64,000 nucleotides of DNA from CAG-411 sp963643465 (GTDB taxonomy: Bacteria; Bacillota; Clostridia; Lachnospirales; Lachnospiraceae): contig CAVIJT010000001.1 in the NCBI GenBank assembly GCA_963643465.1, positions 415,877 through 479,876 on the forward strand, given 5' to 3'. Under the pieces are notes generated by a model. It searched no databases and had not been told where the DNA came from. It saw only the letters and a program-made list of their open reading frames with translations. Both the position numbers and the translations under genes were made by a program. Below, one piece after another: positions 43,690 through 53,024 of the stretch (position 1 is the stretch's first letter; every line of letters starts with the position of its first letter).

Positions 43690-45127
43690 CTGAATCCTCC
43701 TCAATCATAAGCTGTGTATAAGCAATGGAATGACTTTCCGAAAGTTCTTTTCTTATGTCTTTTCCAAGTGTAATGTTATCCTCTCCATCTTCTTTGGTAT
43801 CTCTTGTTACCTGCTGCCACAATAACATTAACTTCTCCAAATCTTCCATACTCTCTATACTCTCGTTTGTAACTACAAATCTTCCACCCACCGTATTTTT
43901 TTTCCGAAACTCCTGTAACTCCTGCCCTGAATACAATGGTTTTGGAACAAACTCGGTCATATCCTCCGACTCTTCTTTTTCTTTTTCCACCGGTTTTGGA
44001 GAAAACGTCTGTCCCATTCCAGTTCGTTTTTGGTACATACTTCGCTCTGCCATTTGATAAAATGGTCTGGAAAAAGAGGTACGTTCCCGTAATTCCTCCA
44101 AAATCTTCTCTCCATCTAACCGTTTGCTGACTAACTGTATGAGGGATGCCACATTTTCATTTTCCTCAATTCCCTCCTGTAACATAAACCGTACTCTTGC
44201 TAAAGCCCTCTGGGCAAATACTGCCTTTTGCTCAATTAAATGATTATACTTTTTCTCAATGGAGTCAAATTCTCGCTCAATGTGCATAATATATTCGCCA
44301 GTTTCTCCGTGAAACTTCATTTTCCGTTCTAATAGCTTTGCCTCTTTTGAATCCGGCTGGGCTAACATCCATTGTTCTCTAATTTCCTGACTTTTTGATT
44401 CATTTTCCTCTAAAATATTACTAATCAATTCTTTGACCTGCTCCTTATACCGATAAAAACTATCCGTAGTAGTGAGCATGGCATATTTCTTACTATCGTT
44501 ATTACTAAGTTCTTGAATCAATACCTCCTGAATTCCCAATACATTTCTCTGCGCAGACAATTTATCAAAATAAGCCCGCATTCCATCTTGCATATTATTT
44601 AGAAGTAACGTAAGCCTTCTGGATGTTTTCCACGCATTTTTCAAAATGTCGTTGTTATGGTCCTTATCCAAGTGGTATGTATAAAGCAGACTATACACTG
44701 CCATAATACTCTCTCGCTCCTGACTGTCGCTATCCAGTCCAAGCTCCCAAAATAATTCCACAAACATCTGGCTATATTCAGGAAAAGTAAGGATTTCCTC
44801 ATTGAGCTGCTCATCATAATCCTCCCGAAGCCATCCCCATTTTATAAGATTTGCCAGACTTCTTGCAGCCGGTGTTCGCATTTCCATCTGCTCTCCCGGT
44901 TCTTCTATTTCCTGTTCGTTCTCTTCCTCATCTTCCTGCCACACAATCTGCAAACGAACCAACGTTTCATTAATTCTATCTCTGCAAGCATTTTTATCCA
45001 TCCCAAAGGTATGGTATTCTTCCATGTTTGCCTGATACAAATCAATTAAAATTTCAAAATAATATTCTCTGTTCCTAGTTCGAAACAGATTATAAAACTC
45101 CTTGGGAATTTGCTTCAATAAACTCAT
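43682..45127 (-). CDS. jetA: JetA: kleisin-like subunit of a Wadjet/Mks system (DUF5716 type)
   Basis: The 481-residue protein begins MSLLKQIPKEFYNLFRTRNREYYFEIL, as in JetA-family proteins of Clostridia, with GGAGT near the ATG. It is helical throughout, with a central coiled-coil region (about 230-330) and a C-terminal winged-helix-like end, as expected of a kleisin. It is the first gene of jetABC. Wadjet systems restrict plasmids when combined with JetD, whereas the related MksBEF acts on the chromosome. Confidence 0.82.
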   Translation of the reverse strand: MSLLKQIPKEFYNLFRTRNREYYFEILIDLYQANMEEYHTFGMDKNACRDRINETLVRLQIVWQEDEEENEQEIEEPGEQMEMRTPAARSLANLIKWGWLREDYDEQLNEEILTFPEYSQMFVELFWELGLDSDSQERESIMAVYSLLYTYHLDKDHNNDILKNAWKTSRRLTLLLNNMQDGMRAYFDKLSAQRNVLGIQEVLIQELSNNDSKKYAMLTTTDSFYRYKEQVKELISNILEENESKSQEIREQWMLAQPDSKEAKLLERKMKFHGETGEYIMHIEREFDSIEKKYNHLIEQKAVFAQRALARVRFMLQEGIEENENVASLIQLVSKRLDGEKILEELRERTSFSRPFYQMAERSMYQKRTGMGQTFSPKPVEKEKEESEDMTEFVPKPLYSGQELQEFRKKNTVGGRFVVTNESIESMEDLEKLMLLWQQVTRDTKEDGEDNITLGKDIRKELSESHSIAYTQLMIEEDSDV

Positions 45128-45253
45128 ATTTGTACTCCAATCCTAGAAGGTTTCTCAAGTTATCGCAATCTGTTCTATTATACCAATTTTTTCTCCATAT
45201 CTCAACGAAACACTTTTCTTTCCATTTCCCCTACAACAACAGCCGACCCACTA

Positions 45254-45282
45254 TTGAATTTCCGTTTTTACAATAGTATAAT
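45254..45282 (+). promoter_or_regulatory. Promoter of the alarmone synthetase operon
   Basis: TTGAAT (45254-45259), a 17-bp spacer and TATAAT (45277-45282). It leaves an untranslated leader of about 80 bases before the ATG at 45367. Confidence 0.65.
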
Positions 45283-45366
45283 GAAGCTGACAAAATGGGC
45301 TTTTCCAAAAACTACCATTTTGTATGTATCTGTTGCAATATACATGTTATTAGGAGAAATGCACAT

Positions 45367-46272
45367 ATGATTTCAAAAGAAGAATTACTTGAAACATACA
45401 ATTTAACAGAGGAAGATTTTCAGGCCGCCAACATTTCCTGGGAGGAGTTGACTGCCATTTATGACGATTTTAAACGTAAACGTCCTATTTATGAAATTGC
45501 CCGCAGTTCTTTTCTTTACGAATTTTTGGAGGACACCGATGCGGCTGGAATTCATTCCTTTCGAAGTCGCATCAAGGACCCAGAACATCTCATTGTCAAA
45601 ATCATTCGAAAACGCAACGAGGCATACAAAAAATATAAAGATCTTACCAAAGATAACTACGAACACTTTTTGACCGATTTAATTGGATTTCGTGTATTTA
45701 TTCTATTCAAGGAAGATTGGGCAGATTTTCATACCTATATTACAAGTCGTATCACCAATGACAAACATAATTATATTTCTTCTTGGACAGAGGAATGTCC
45801 TTCTGACAATTGTTTTATTGAGGCCCCTAAAGTGCATATTCGTACTGGAGATAAACGAGACATTTACCAGAAATTTATTCATGACGCGGATATATACACC
45901 AATAAAATTTACCGCTCAGTACACTATACGATCAAATATCGTGGCATTTATCTGGAAATCCAGTTGCGGACTTTATTTGAGGAAAGTTGGGGAGAAATTG
46001 ATCATAAAATTGCCTATCCTTATTATCAACACAACGAAAATCTCAACGAATTTTCTGCTATGATCAACCGCCTATCCGGTCTGGCAGATGAAATGGGTTC
46101 TTTCTTTCGAAAAGTAAAAGAAAGAGAAATCGAACATTTAGAACACCAAAAAGAGGCATCTGAAAATGAAACTGCACCTACAGACATGGCGTATTTAGAC
46201 GATGCCAAGGAACAGGTATGCTCGGAACCTTTGACACCTGCAGACATGTTACATACACTGCTACATGAATAA
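45367..46272 (+). CDS. RelA/SpoT-domain (p)ppGpp synthetase-like protein
   Basis: The start at 45367 (301 residues) follows AGGAGAAATGCACAT. The synthetase domain is seen in IKDPEHLIVKIIRK, DLIGFRVFILFKEDW, then IYRSVHYTIKYRGIYLEIQLRTLFEESWGEIDHKI. It is longer than the small alarmone synthetases, with N- and C-terminal extensions, and has no hydrolase domain or regulatory ACT/TGS domain. It would make (p)ppGpp or related alarmones; it is followed by two small genes in the same direction. Confidence 0.85.
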   Translation: MISKEELLETYNLTEEDFQAANISWEELTAIYDDFKRKRPIYEIARSSFLYEFLEDTDAAGIHSFRSRIKDPEHLIVKIIRKRNEAYKKYKDLTKDNYEHFLTDLIGFRVFILFKEDWADFHTYITSRITNDKHNYISSWTEECPSDNCFIEAPKVHIRTGDKRDIYQKFIHDADIYTNKIYRSVHYTIKYRGIYLEIQLRTLFEESWGEIDHKIAYPYYQHNENLNEFSAMINRLSGLADEMGSFFRKVKEREIEHLEHQKEASENETAPTDMAYLDDAKEQVCSEPLTPADMLHTLLHE

Positions 46273-46316
46273 TGTAAAATAGCAAAGTCACCAGTACCAC
46301 AAAGGAGGTCGTGGAT

Positions 46317-46535
46317 ATGGACAACAATTTATACTCCAATGAAGCCAGTCAGGCCAGTGAACGAATGATTGCCAAAATAAAAAACGGAAAAATTCGCAAT
46401 CACAAACTGGTATACAGCTCACCGGTTCACTTCGGTGATATAGAACGTAACGAAAAAGCCAACTACCAACAATTCATTCGCTGTAAAAATTTTTATACGC
46501 TGATGGAATGGAAGGGAGAAAGTTATTATGAATAA
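46317..46535 (+). CDS. Small basic protein, function unknown
   Basis: The ATG at 46317 (72 residues) has AAAGGAGG at an ideal distance; a GTG six bases earlier is less likely. The protein is hydrophilic with IAKIKNGKIRNHKLVY. It overlaps the next gene by eight bases, so they are coupled. No family recognised. Confidence 0.6.
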   Translation: MDNNLYSNEASQASERMIAKIKNGKIRNHKLVYSSPVHFGDIERNEKANYQQFIRCKNFYTLMEWKGESYYE

Positions 46536-47058
46536 CATGGAAAACATCTATACCGATTACAATGAAATACTGGAAGCCTTTGGTGAGGATGTCATCAAGG
46601 GAAGATTTGCCCAGATTTTAGAGGAAATGAATGACTTTATCCGCGAACTTGATATGCAAGATTGCGCCCAAGTACAAGAACTGTCTCTTATGCACGCATT
46701 ACTGGATTACTTTTCCGATATTAAGCAACTGAAATCCTTTCAAGATATGCAGCATGTAAATGAAATGAAAATCAAAGCCTATGAAACTTACTGGCTACTC
46801 CAACGAAAACCAATCCAACTTACGGCTCAACTAGAGGATGACCAGATGCTATACATTAATGAAAAATTTTTGTTGAGCCGCCTTGCTGCTTTTATGCTTG
46901 GAGATGATATGAAAAAGCCTATGTTGTTTGAACAATCCAGCGCATTGAAAAAACTGCTAGATACCTTATATTATTACATCAAATTCCATGAAATCAATGC
47001 ACAAACTCTGGAACTTATGCTATTAGCCTATAAAGCAGGACACTTATTTGCAGAATAA
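46528..47058 (+). CDS. Helical protein of an alarmone synthetase operon, function unknown
   Basis: The 176-residue protein is predicted all-helical and acidic, with FGEDVIKGRFAQILEEMN and LLDTLYYYIKFHEINAQTLEL. There is no signal peptide or membrane segment. It begins inside the preceding small gene and ends before a strong terminator. The three genes 45367-47058 are probably one transcript. I do not recognise a family. Confidence 0.6.
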   Translation: MNNMENIYTDYNEILEAFGEDVIKGRFAQILEEMNDFIRELDMQDCAQVQELSLMHALLDYFSDIKQLKSFQDMQHVNEMKIKAYETYWLLQRKPIQLTAQLEDDQMLYINEKFLLSRLAAFMLGDDMKKPMLFEQSSALKKLLDTLYYYIKFHEINAQTLELMLLAYKAGHLFAE

Positions 47059-47078
47059 CATATTTTCTAAAATTGCGT

Positions 47079-47132
47079 AAAAAACAGTACAGAAATTTTT
47101 ACTATTTTGGAAAGATTTCTGTACTGTTTTTT
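47079..47132. terminator. Bidirectional terminator between 47058 and the giant flagellin gene
   Basis: AAAACAGTACAGAAAT/ATTTCTGTACTGTTTT forms a ~16-bp stem with A-run before and T-run after it. It ends 14 bases from the flagellin stop at 47146, so it serves both convergent genes. Confidence 0.88.
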
Positions 47133-47145
47133 ATTTGTATTCCAA

Positions 47146-50100
47146 TTAAACACCTAATAGCTTTGCCACTTCTCCTTGTCCAATCTGATTAGCTTGCGCC
47201 AAAATGGATTGTCCTGACTGATTTAAAATAGACAATGTTGCATACTTCATAGCTTCATCTGCCACATTGGCATCCCGTATTCCACTTTCTGCCGCCTGCA
47301 AATTCTCTTCCATATTTTCTGCCAATCGTTCCGCTGCCTCTAACCGATTCTGCTTTGCTCCATAATCACTTCTTTTACTATTAATGTAGTTAATGGCATA
47401 ATCCATATGCTTTAATGCAAATTGTGCATGAGAATATTTTGTCACATCAACATCATCTAATTTTAACAACGCTGTACTCAAAGCAATTTTATTAAGAGCA
47501 AGCTCCTGACCGCCATTAGCCCCTACCTGAATGCGCAAATCCATGTCTTCTTGACCATATGAATTACCATAGAATACATCCTGCTTTGCCGTCCCTGTTA
47601 CTTCTCCAATGGTATGAGAACCATACTTTTTATACTGGATTTTCCATTTTCCATCCTCTAAAACAGTTTCTACCATTGCAACATTTCCATTGTCATCCCC
47701 TGCATCAATCAATTGATTCATCTTCTCTACCCATTCCTGTGCCGTATACTCTCCCTCTGGAATGGTATAGCTATATTCCTGTCCATCTACAGAAAAACCA
47801 ATGGTATTATTTTCTGCTGTAATAACAACACCTTCTGATATATCTTTACTTCCTGTTATATATGCCGGAATAGGCAATCCACTGGTTTTGTAAAATACAC
47901 TATATGCCGCACTTCCACTTACACCATCCAAAATGTAAGTACCACTCCCCAATGGCTTGGTTTGGTCTACTCGCTTCAATGTGAAACTTAACGCATTTGC
48001 ATCATCTGCACCTACTACGCCTGTATTATGTGCGCCAATTGCCGCTTCTATGGTAAAGTCTGTAATCCCTTTTTCTTTTAACTTCTCATTAAAACTATCC
48101 ATTCCGTCCACATCCATAGTACCCTCAGTGAGCAATCTGGCAATCTCCGCCCCAGTATAAGTTCCTGCTGGAATTGTAGTTTCTAACGTAATCATTGTAC
48201 TTTTTCCCGAAGAATCAGGATATGTAAAATCAATGGATAATACATCATTAACTCCTTGTTTGATTTCCACACTATTATTCTTAATATCTGCTCTTCCTAC
48301 TACATAGGCACTTTGCAAAGTAGTGCTTCCTTTTACTATACTAGGACTATTTGTTTTGGATGCAGTGATAACTTTGCACAATACATTGTCATAAAATCCT
48401 CCAGATACTGATGGAAAAGAAACCTCTGAACCTGTTTTTGTGCTTACAAGTTTAATAACACCATTTGTTGCCTCTGCCGTTACCAGTCCTTTTAAATCAC
48501 TGTTCTGAATCTGTGTATTAAGCTCTGTTGCCAGTGCAGATGGGGAAGTATACGTTTTCTGTGTTATGGTCAAACTTGCACTTTTACTTCCATCTGAATC
48601 TTTGTATGTTAGATTTAATACATTATTGCTGGTATCAATCTTCACTGGACTACTACTGCTAATACTTGTCTTTCCTAATATGTACGCTGGCTCTAATGCT
48701 CTAACCGTAGGATTGCTGGTTGTTACATTTGGTGTCATTAATACTTTCATTGCAGGATTATTTGTACTACCAATGTATAAATAGCTATCTTCGCCCTTTT
48801 CTGTTGTAGTAAAGGTAATCTTTCCTCCTGACAAAGACGCAGTCAATCCAAATCCCCCAGCAGCAAACTGCTTATTCAATTCCGCAACTAATCCATTTTG
48901 CGTATACGTTCCTTCTGTGAGTGTAATACTTTTACTTCCATCCTTTAAGGTAAAGTTAAAAGTCTTATTTGTACTATCCACCTCTATTGGCTCTGCTTTT
49001 ACCGCATAGGTCAAAGTAAGCGAAGCTGGCGTTTCTACATAAGCAGTTGTTCCTTGTTGTTTTGTAGTAGTACCAAATGCCGATTTAGAATATGATTTTG
49101 CTGAATACGTCACTCCCACAAATAAATCATTATATGCAGTTCCCGGATTACTCTGAAATGTAATAGACGATATTCCTGATGACGTTCCCACAAACTGTAT
49201 TCGATTACTATTTGCTTGGGCTTTTATTTTTCCACTTAACGAGGAGTTTCCAATCTGACTATTAATTTCACTAAGTAGTTCATCCAACGAGGCATAACTA
49301 CTCTTGCTAACTGTCAAAGTTGCCTTTGTTCCATCCACATCTAAACATATCGTTTCGCCTGCAGCTGCTAATGTAATCGGAGAAGAGGATGTAGCTTTTA
49401 AAGTTTTCTGTCCTAATATGTATGGATCTGTTCCATTCACTTTCGTTGCTGATGTTACACTCTTTGAATAAGTAGTGGTAAATAAAGTATTATATGCAGA
49501 AGATGACGTATCAAGTTCAATACTTGACCCTACTCCTGTATCAACAGAACTTACCATCAAACAATCATAATATCCACTTGTAAGTACGCTACTGCCCGAT
49601 GATACATATGTATTCTGTTTCTCAAATTTCCACTTAGATGTGTCACTTCCTAAGGCTTGATTCAAAACATTTGCCAATTCTTCCATAGTATAATTTCCTT
49701 CCGGAATCGTAATTATGGTATAATCGGCATCATTTTCTCCCTTAATCCCCAATTTATTATTTGAACTTGTAATAGAAACGGTATCTGTACTTTTGTAATA
49801 TGCTTTTCCGCTAATTTTTCCAGTAGTATTTGACACACTTCCATACTTTACATTGTCATAGAAAATAGAATCATAGGGTTTGCTTCCACTATCAATCTGA
49901 AACATATTTCCTTTTAATCCGGTAATCAAGCTGGTTCCTGCTGTCAATTCTATATTGTTAGTCCCATACGCTACCGCCTGCACCTCTGGATGCCCTGCCG
50001 CTATCAATTTTTGATTTAGAGCTTCAATGGCCTCTTCCTTTGTATATTTTCCCTCATCTAGTTTAATAGAAACTGTATACAAGGGACTTCCGTCTAATTT

Positions 50101-50946
50101 GTCTACACTAAATGTCAACTCATCATTCATGCCAGACACAACATTAAGAGGAAATGCACTATCAAAATTAGTAGTTCCTATTAAATCTCCAACACCAGCT
50201 CCCCCATACGTATCAAAAAATAAATAGGATAATCCTCCATCTACACGATCAATATCCGTTCCCCCTTCAAATACCAAATTGATGGAACCTCCGTCTTCAT
50301 ACTCCATCAAAAAATAAGTATCTTTTGGTGCCTGTTTCTCTAATAATTCATCAATAGTTTCAACCAATTCATATGTTGTATAAGAACCTTCTGGAACAGT
50401 CACCGTTATGTCGGAAGGATCATACGCCTTAGGAAGTGTAATCGTTAAAGTATTATTGGGATCTAATACTTTATGAATGCTATCACTGTCCCAATCTTTT
50501 CCGCCATTTAACTTGCAATATACCTTTTCATTTGGGGTAAACATTTTTTCTGTATTATACTCTGTCTGACGAGATATTCGGGTGATTTCATAATTCAACT
50601 GCTCAATCTCTTGTTGTATCTGTTTCTTATCATCATCTGTATTGGTATCATTTAACGCCTGTACTGTCAATTCTCTCATGCGCTGTACAATACTTGTCAC
50701 TTCATCTAAGACACCATCTGCTGTCTTTACATAAGCAATTCCCTCTTCAATATTGTGATCCGCTCTCTCAAGACCTCGAATCTGCCCTCTCATTTTTTCA
50801 GATATTGCCAATCCTGCCGCATTATCTGCCGCACTATTAATACGATATCCACTAGACAGCTTTCCAGTAGTCTTTTCTAATTTATAATTGGTATTCTTTA
50901 GCACCATGTCACCATACATTGCGGTTAAATTATGCTGTATCACCAT
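47146..50946 (-). CDS. Giant flagellin with internal repeat domain
   Basis: The start at 50946 (1266 residues; flagellins usually have 270-500) is supported by AGGTG upstream. The N-terminal D0/D1 domain (about 1-145) has LSSGYRINSAADNAAGLAIS and MRGQIRGLERA, and the C-terminal D1/D0 ends with LNQSGQSILAQANQIGQGEVAKLLGV. Between lies about 990 residues with some eight repeats, each marked by Y-T-x-x-E-L followed by a LN/IN helix, and by AYILG-type strands. These should be surface D2/D3-like modules. It follows flagellinolysin by 68 bases with no promoter in between, so they are probably one transcript. Confidence 0.88.
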   Translation of the reverse strand: MVIQHNLTAMYGDMVLKNTNYKLEKTTGKLSSGYRINSAADNAAGLAISEKMRGQIRGLERADHNIEEGIAYVKTADGVLDEVTSIVQRMRELTVQALNDTNTDDDKKQIQQEIEQLNYEITRISRQTEYNTEKMFTPNEKVYCKLNGGKDWDSDSIHKVLDPNNTLTITLPKAYDPSDITVTVPEGSYTTYELVETIDELLEKQAPKDTYFLMEYEDGGSINLVFEGGTDIDRVDGGLSYLFFDTYGGAGVGDLIGTTNFDSAFPLNVVSGMNDELTFSVDKLDGSPLYTVSIKLDEGKYTKEEAIEALNQKLIAAGHPEVQAVAYGTNNIELTAGTSLITGLKGNMFQIDSGSKPYDSIFYDNVKYGSVSNTTGKISGKAYYKSTDTVSITSSNNKLGIKGENDADYTIITIPEGNYTMEELANVLNQALGSDTSKWKFEKQNTYVSSGSSVLTSGYYDCLMVSSVDTGVGSSIELDTSSSAYNTLFTTTYSKSVTSATKVNGTDPYILGQKTLKATSSSPITLAAAGETICLDVDGTKATLTVSKSSYASLDELLSEINSQIGNSSLSGKIKAQANSNRIQFVGTSSGISSITFQSNPGTAYNDLFVGVTYSAKSYSKSAFGTTTKQQGTTAYVETPASLTLTYAVKAEPIEVDSTNKTFNFTLKDGSKSITLTEGTYTQNGLVAELNKQFAAGGFGLTASLSGGKITFTTTEKGEDSYLYIGSTNNPAMKVLMTPNVTTSNPTVRALEPAYILGKTSISSSSPVKIDTSNNVLNLTYKDSDGSKSASLTITQKTYTSPSALATELNTQIQNSDLKGLVTAEATNGVIKLVSTKTGSEVSFPSVSGGFYDNVLCKVITASKTNSPSIVKGSTTLQSAYVVGRADIKNNSVEIKQGVNDVLSIDFTYPDSSGKSTMITLETTIPAGTYTGAEIARLLTEGTMDVDGMDSFNEKLKEKGITDFTIEAAIGAHNTGVVGADDANALSFTLKRVDQTKPLGSGTYILDGVSGSAAYSVFYKTSGLPIPAYITGSKDISEGVVITAENNTIGFSVDGQEYSYTIPEGEYTAQEWVEKMNQLIDAGDDNGNVAMVETVLEDGKWKIQYKKYGSHTIGEVTGTAKQDVFYGNSYGQEDMDLRIQVGANGGQELALNKIALSTALLKLDDVDVTKYSHAQFALKHMDYAINYINSKRSDYGAKQNRLEAAERLAENMEENLQAAESGIRDANVADEAMKYATLSILNQSGQSILAQANQIGQGEVAKLLGV

Positions 50947-51023
50947 ATGTTTCACCTATTCCCATTCGTTCTGTTTTCTATTATTAGATTGCCCCATTTT
51001 TTATGTTACTTCACATAAGTTTT

Positions 51024-52694
51024 CTATTGTAAAATAGTCAATACCCCTTGGGTAGATTGATTTGCCTGTGCTAACATCGCCTGAGATGCCTGTGTTAAAA
51101 TATTATTTTTAGAATATGCTGTCATCTCTTCTGCCATATCTGTATCTCTAATTTTAGATTCCGAAGTGGTTAAATTCTCTTCTGCATTATCTAAATTCAT
51201 AATGGTATGTTCCAAGCGATTCTGAACAGCTCCAAGGGAAGCTCGATATCCAGATACCTTTTGAATTGCAGTATCAAAACGCGTAATCTGTACACTGGCA
51301 GTATCATGAGTAGACACATTAATGTCTTCCATGCCAATTAAATTTTTACTTCGCATATCTCCAATATAAAAGGATATTTCTTGCCCTGCGTTTGCTCCAA
51401 TTTGCAAATTCATAGTTTTCCCTAAGGAATTAGGCTTATCCCAATTAATAGTCCATTTATGTCCATTTATTGACATCTTTTCGCTCGTATGCTCAATAGG
51501 CATACTAAATCCCATATTGGTTACCACATCTTCCGAAGTTTGATCCCAATTTCCAAGAGCATCCTCTTTTCCATCTCCCAATGTAATCTGACAGGCAGAC
51601 AAAAATCCAGAAATATCCATTGCTGCCATACTTTTTAATTTATCCACAAACGCATTTTCATCTGTCACACCATAATATTTATTCAAAAGTTCATCAAAAG
51701 TAGCCCCCGAATCCATATCTTGCAAAAAATCCTCAAATGTTCCTGTGGTTGTATTATTTGCCATATAACTAACAGCAAAATATCCCATAGAATACGCATC
51801 TTCACCAGTTACACTATTCGAAAAACCTGCCATTTTTGCCTGTACCTGAGCTTCTGTTTCTGTTGTTCTATTCAATCCTTGTACAGCCTCTGCAATTCCT
51901 TCCATAAACCATAAAGGTATATTTCCTATGGTTCCAGACGCATGATGCATAGTTACTGCATGCGTCATTTCATGAGTCAACACACGGTCTAACAAAATTC
52001 CCCCAGTTATTGGCCCACTGCTACTTTCCAAATCTTCCATGGATAAGCCATTTATAAAATCATTATTAATCCGAAGTGTAAATTTACTTCCCCCATATGT
52101 AGATGACATAGATGCCACTACACCTGCAGAAAGGTCTTCAAACTTTACATCCAATGTTACATCACTCTTTACTCCAATCCCCAGAGCATCTTCTATTCTA
52201 GTTAATGCATCTTGAAGCCAGGAACCTTTTAAACGTTCTTGCAATCTGGTTTTTACATCTTGTGCCTGAAGAGAAAAATCACCATTAATAACTTTCATCG
52301 TATTGTATTCCGTAGTATTTGCAATTCGGTCTAACTCTTTAGCTAATTCATCTAATTCTACCTTAATACAATTTCTATCTTCTTCCGTATATGTATCATT
52401 TGCCGCCTGCACAGATAATTCTCTCATACGATGAAGAATATTTTGCGATTCCTGCATAGCTCCCTCTGCTGTCTGTACTAGCGAAATTCCATCTTGTGCA
52501 TTATCCGATGCTCTATTTATTCCTCGAATCTGCCCTCTCATTTTTTCAGATATTGCCAATCCTGCCGCATTATCCCCTGCACAATTAATCTGATATCCAC
52601 TAGATAAACGCTTTGTGGATTTTCCTGTCTGCTTGGAATTAATTTTAGTTTGGCATAGAGCATTACTGGCTGCCATTACATGTTGAATAACCAT
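51024..52694 (-). CDS. Flagellinolysin: flagellin with inserted metallopeptidase domain
   Basis: The 556-residue protein starts MVIQHVMAASNALCQ with GGGGG upstream. Flagellin D0/D1 (1-140, LSSGYQINCAGDNAAGLAIS) and the C-terminal D1/D0 (about 420-556, ILTQASQAMLAQANQST) flank a peptidase domain. It has HEMTHAVTMHH at 241-251 and WFMEGIAEAV about 25 residues later, a gluzincin pattern HExxH plus Glu. Flagellinolysins of this design have been shown to form proteolytic flagella. It lies behind a SigD-type promoter and upstream of the giant flagellin. Confidence 0.9.
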   Translation of the reverse strand: MVIQHVMAASNALCQTKINSKQTGKSTKRLSSGYQINCAGDNAAGLAISEKMRGQIRGINRASDNAQDGISLVQTAEGAMQESQNILHRMRELSVQAANDTYTEEDRNCIKVELDELAKELDRIANTTEYNTMKVINGDFSLQAQDVKTRLQERLKGSWLQDALTRIEDALGIGVKSDVTLDVKFEDLSAGVVASMSSTYGGSKFTLRINNDFINGLSMEDLESSSGPITGGILLDRVLTHEMTHAVTMHHASGTIGNIPLWFMEGIAEAVQGLNRTTETEAQVQAKMAGFSNSVTGEDAYSMGYFAVSYMANNTTTGTFEDFLQDMDSGATFDELLNKYYGVTDENAFVDKLKSMAAMDISGFLSACQITLGDGKEDALGNWDQTSEDVVTNMGFSMPIEHTSEKMSINGHKWTINWDKPNSLGKTMNLQIGANAGQEISFYIGDMRSKNLIGMEDINVSTHDTASVQITRFDTAIQKVSGYRASLGAVQNRLEHTIMNLDNAEENLTTSESKIRDTDMAEEMTAYSKNNILTQASQAMLAQANQSTQGVLTILQ

Positions 52695-52794
52695 GTATTT
52701 TCCCCCTCAAATCCATTTATACTTGCGGACAAACGTACTCTTTCCTTACTCCCTGTCCCTTTTTTTGCTACACGTAATCATAACTATGTTTTTC

Positions 52795-52822
52795 ATATCG
52801 GACATTTGTTCATAATTCTTTA
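52795..52822 (-). promoter_or_regulatory. SigD (sigma-28)-type promoter for the flagellin operon
   Basis: On the minus strand TAAA (52819-52822), a 16-bp spacer and TCCGATAT (52795-52802) resemble the motility sigma consensus TAAA-N15-GCCGATAT. It lies about 100 bases before the flagellinolysin start. Confidence 0.7.
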
Positions 52823-53024
52823 ATATTTTTGAAATATCAACAATTTAGATTAGCGAAAAACCCTTTCCTCTTTCAATTATTGCCTTGCCATTTTTCTAAA
52901 ATATGTGTATACTATCTCTGATAAAAGATTTCTTCTTTTATCTTGTCTTTATTTTCATTTGGCATATCGCCAAGTATTTCAAACAATAATTATTAAAACA
53001 CACAACAGAAAGGAGTTTTTGCCT

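Noticed and set aside
50027..50227. ORFs on the plus strand across the giant flagellin
   Set aside because: They are shadows of the repeat codons with no start signals.
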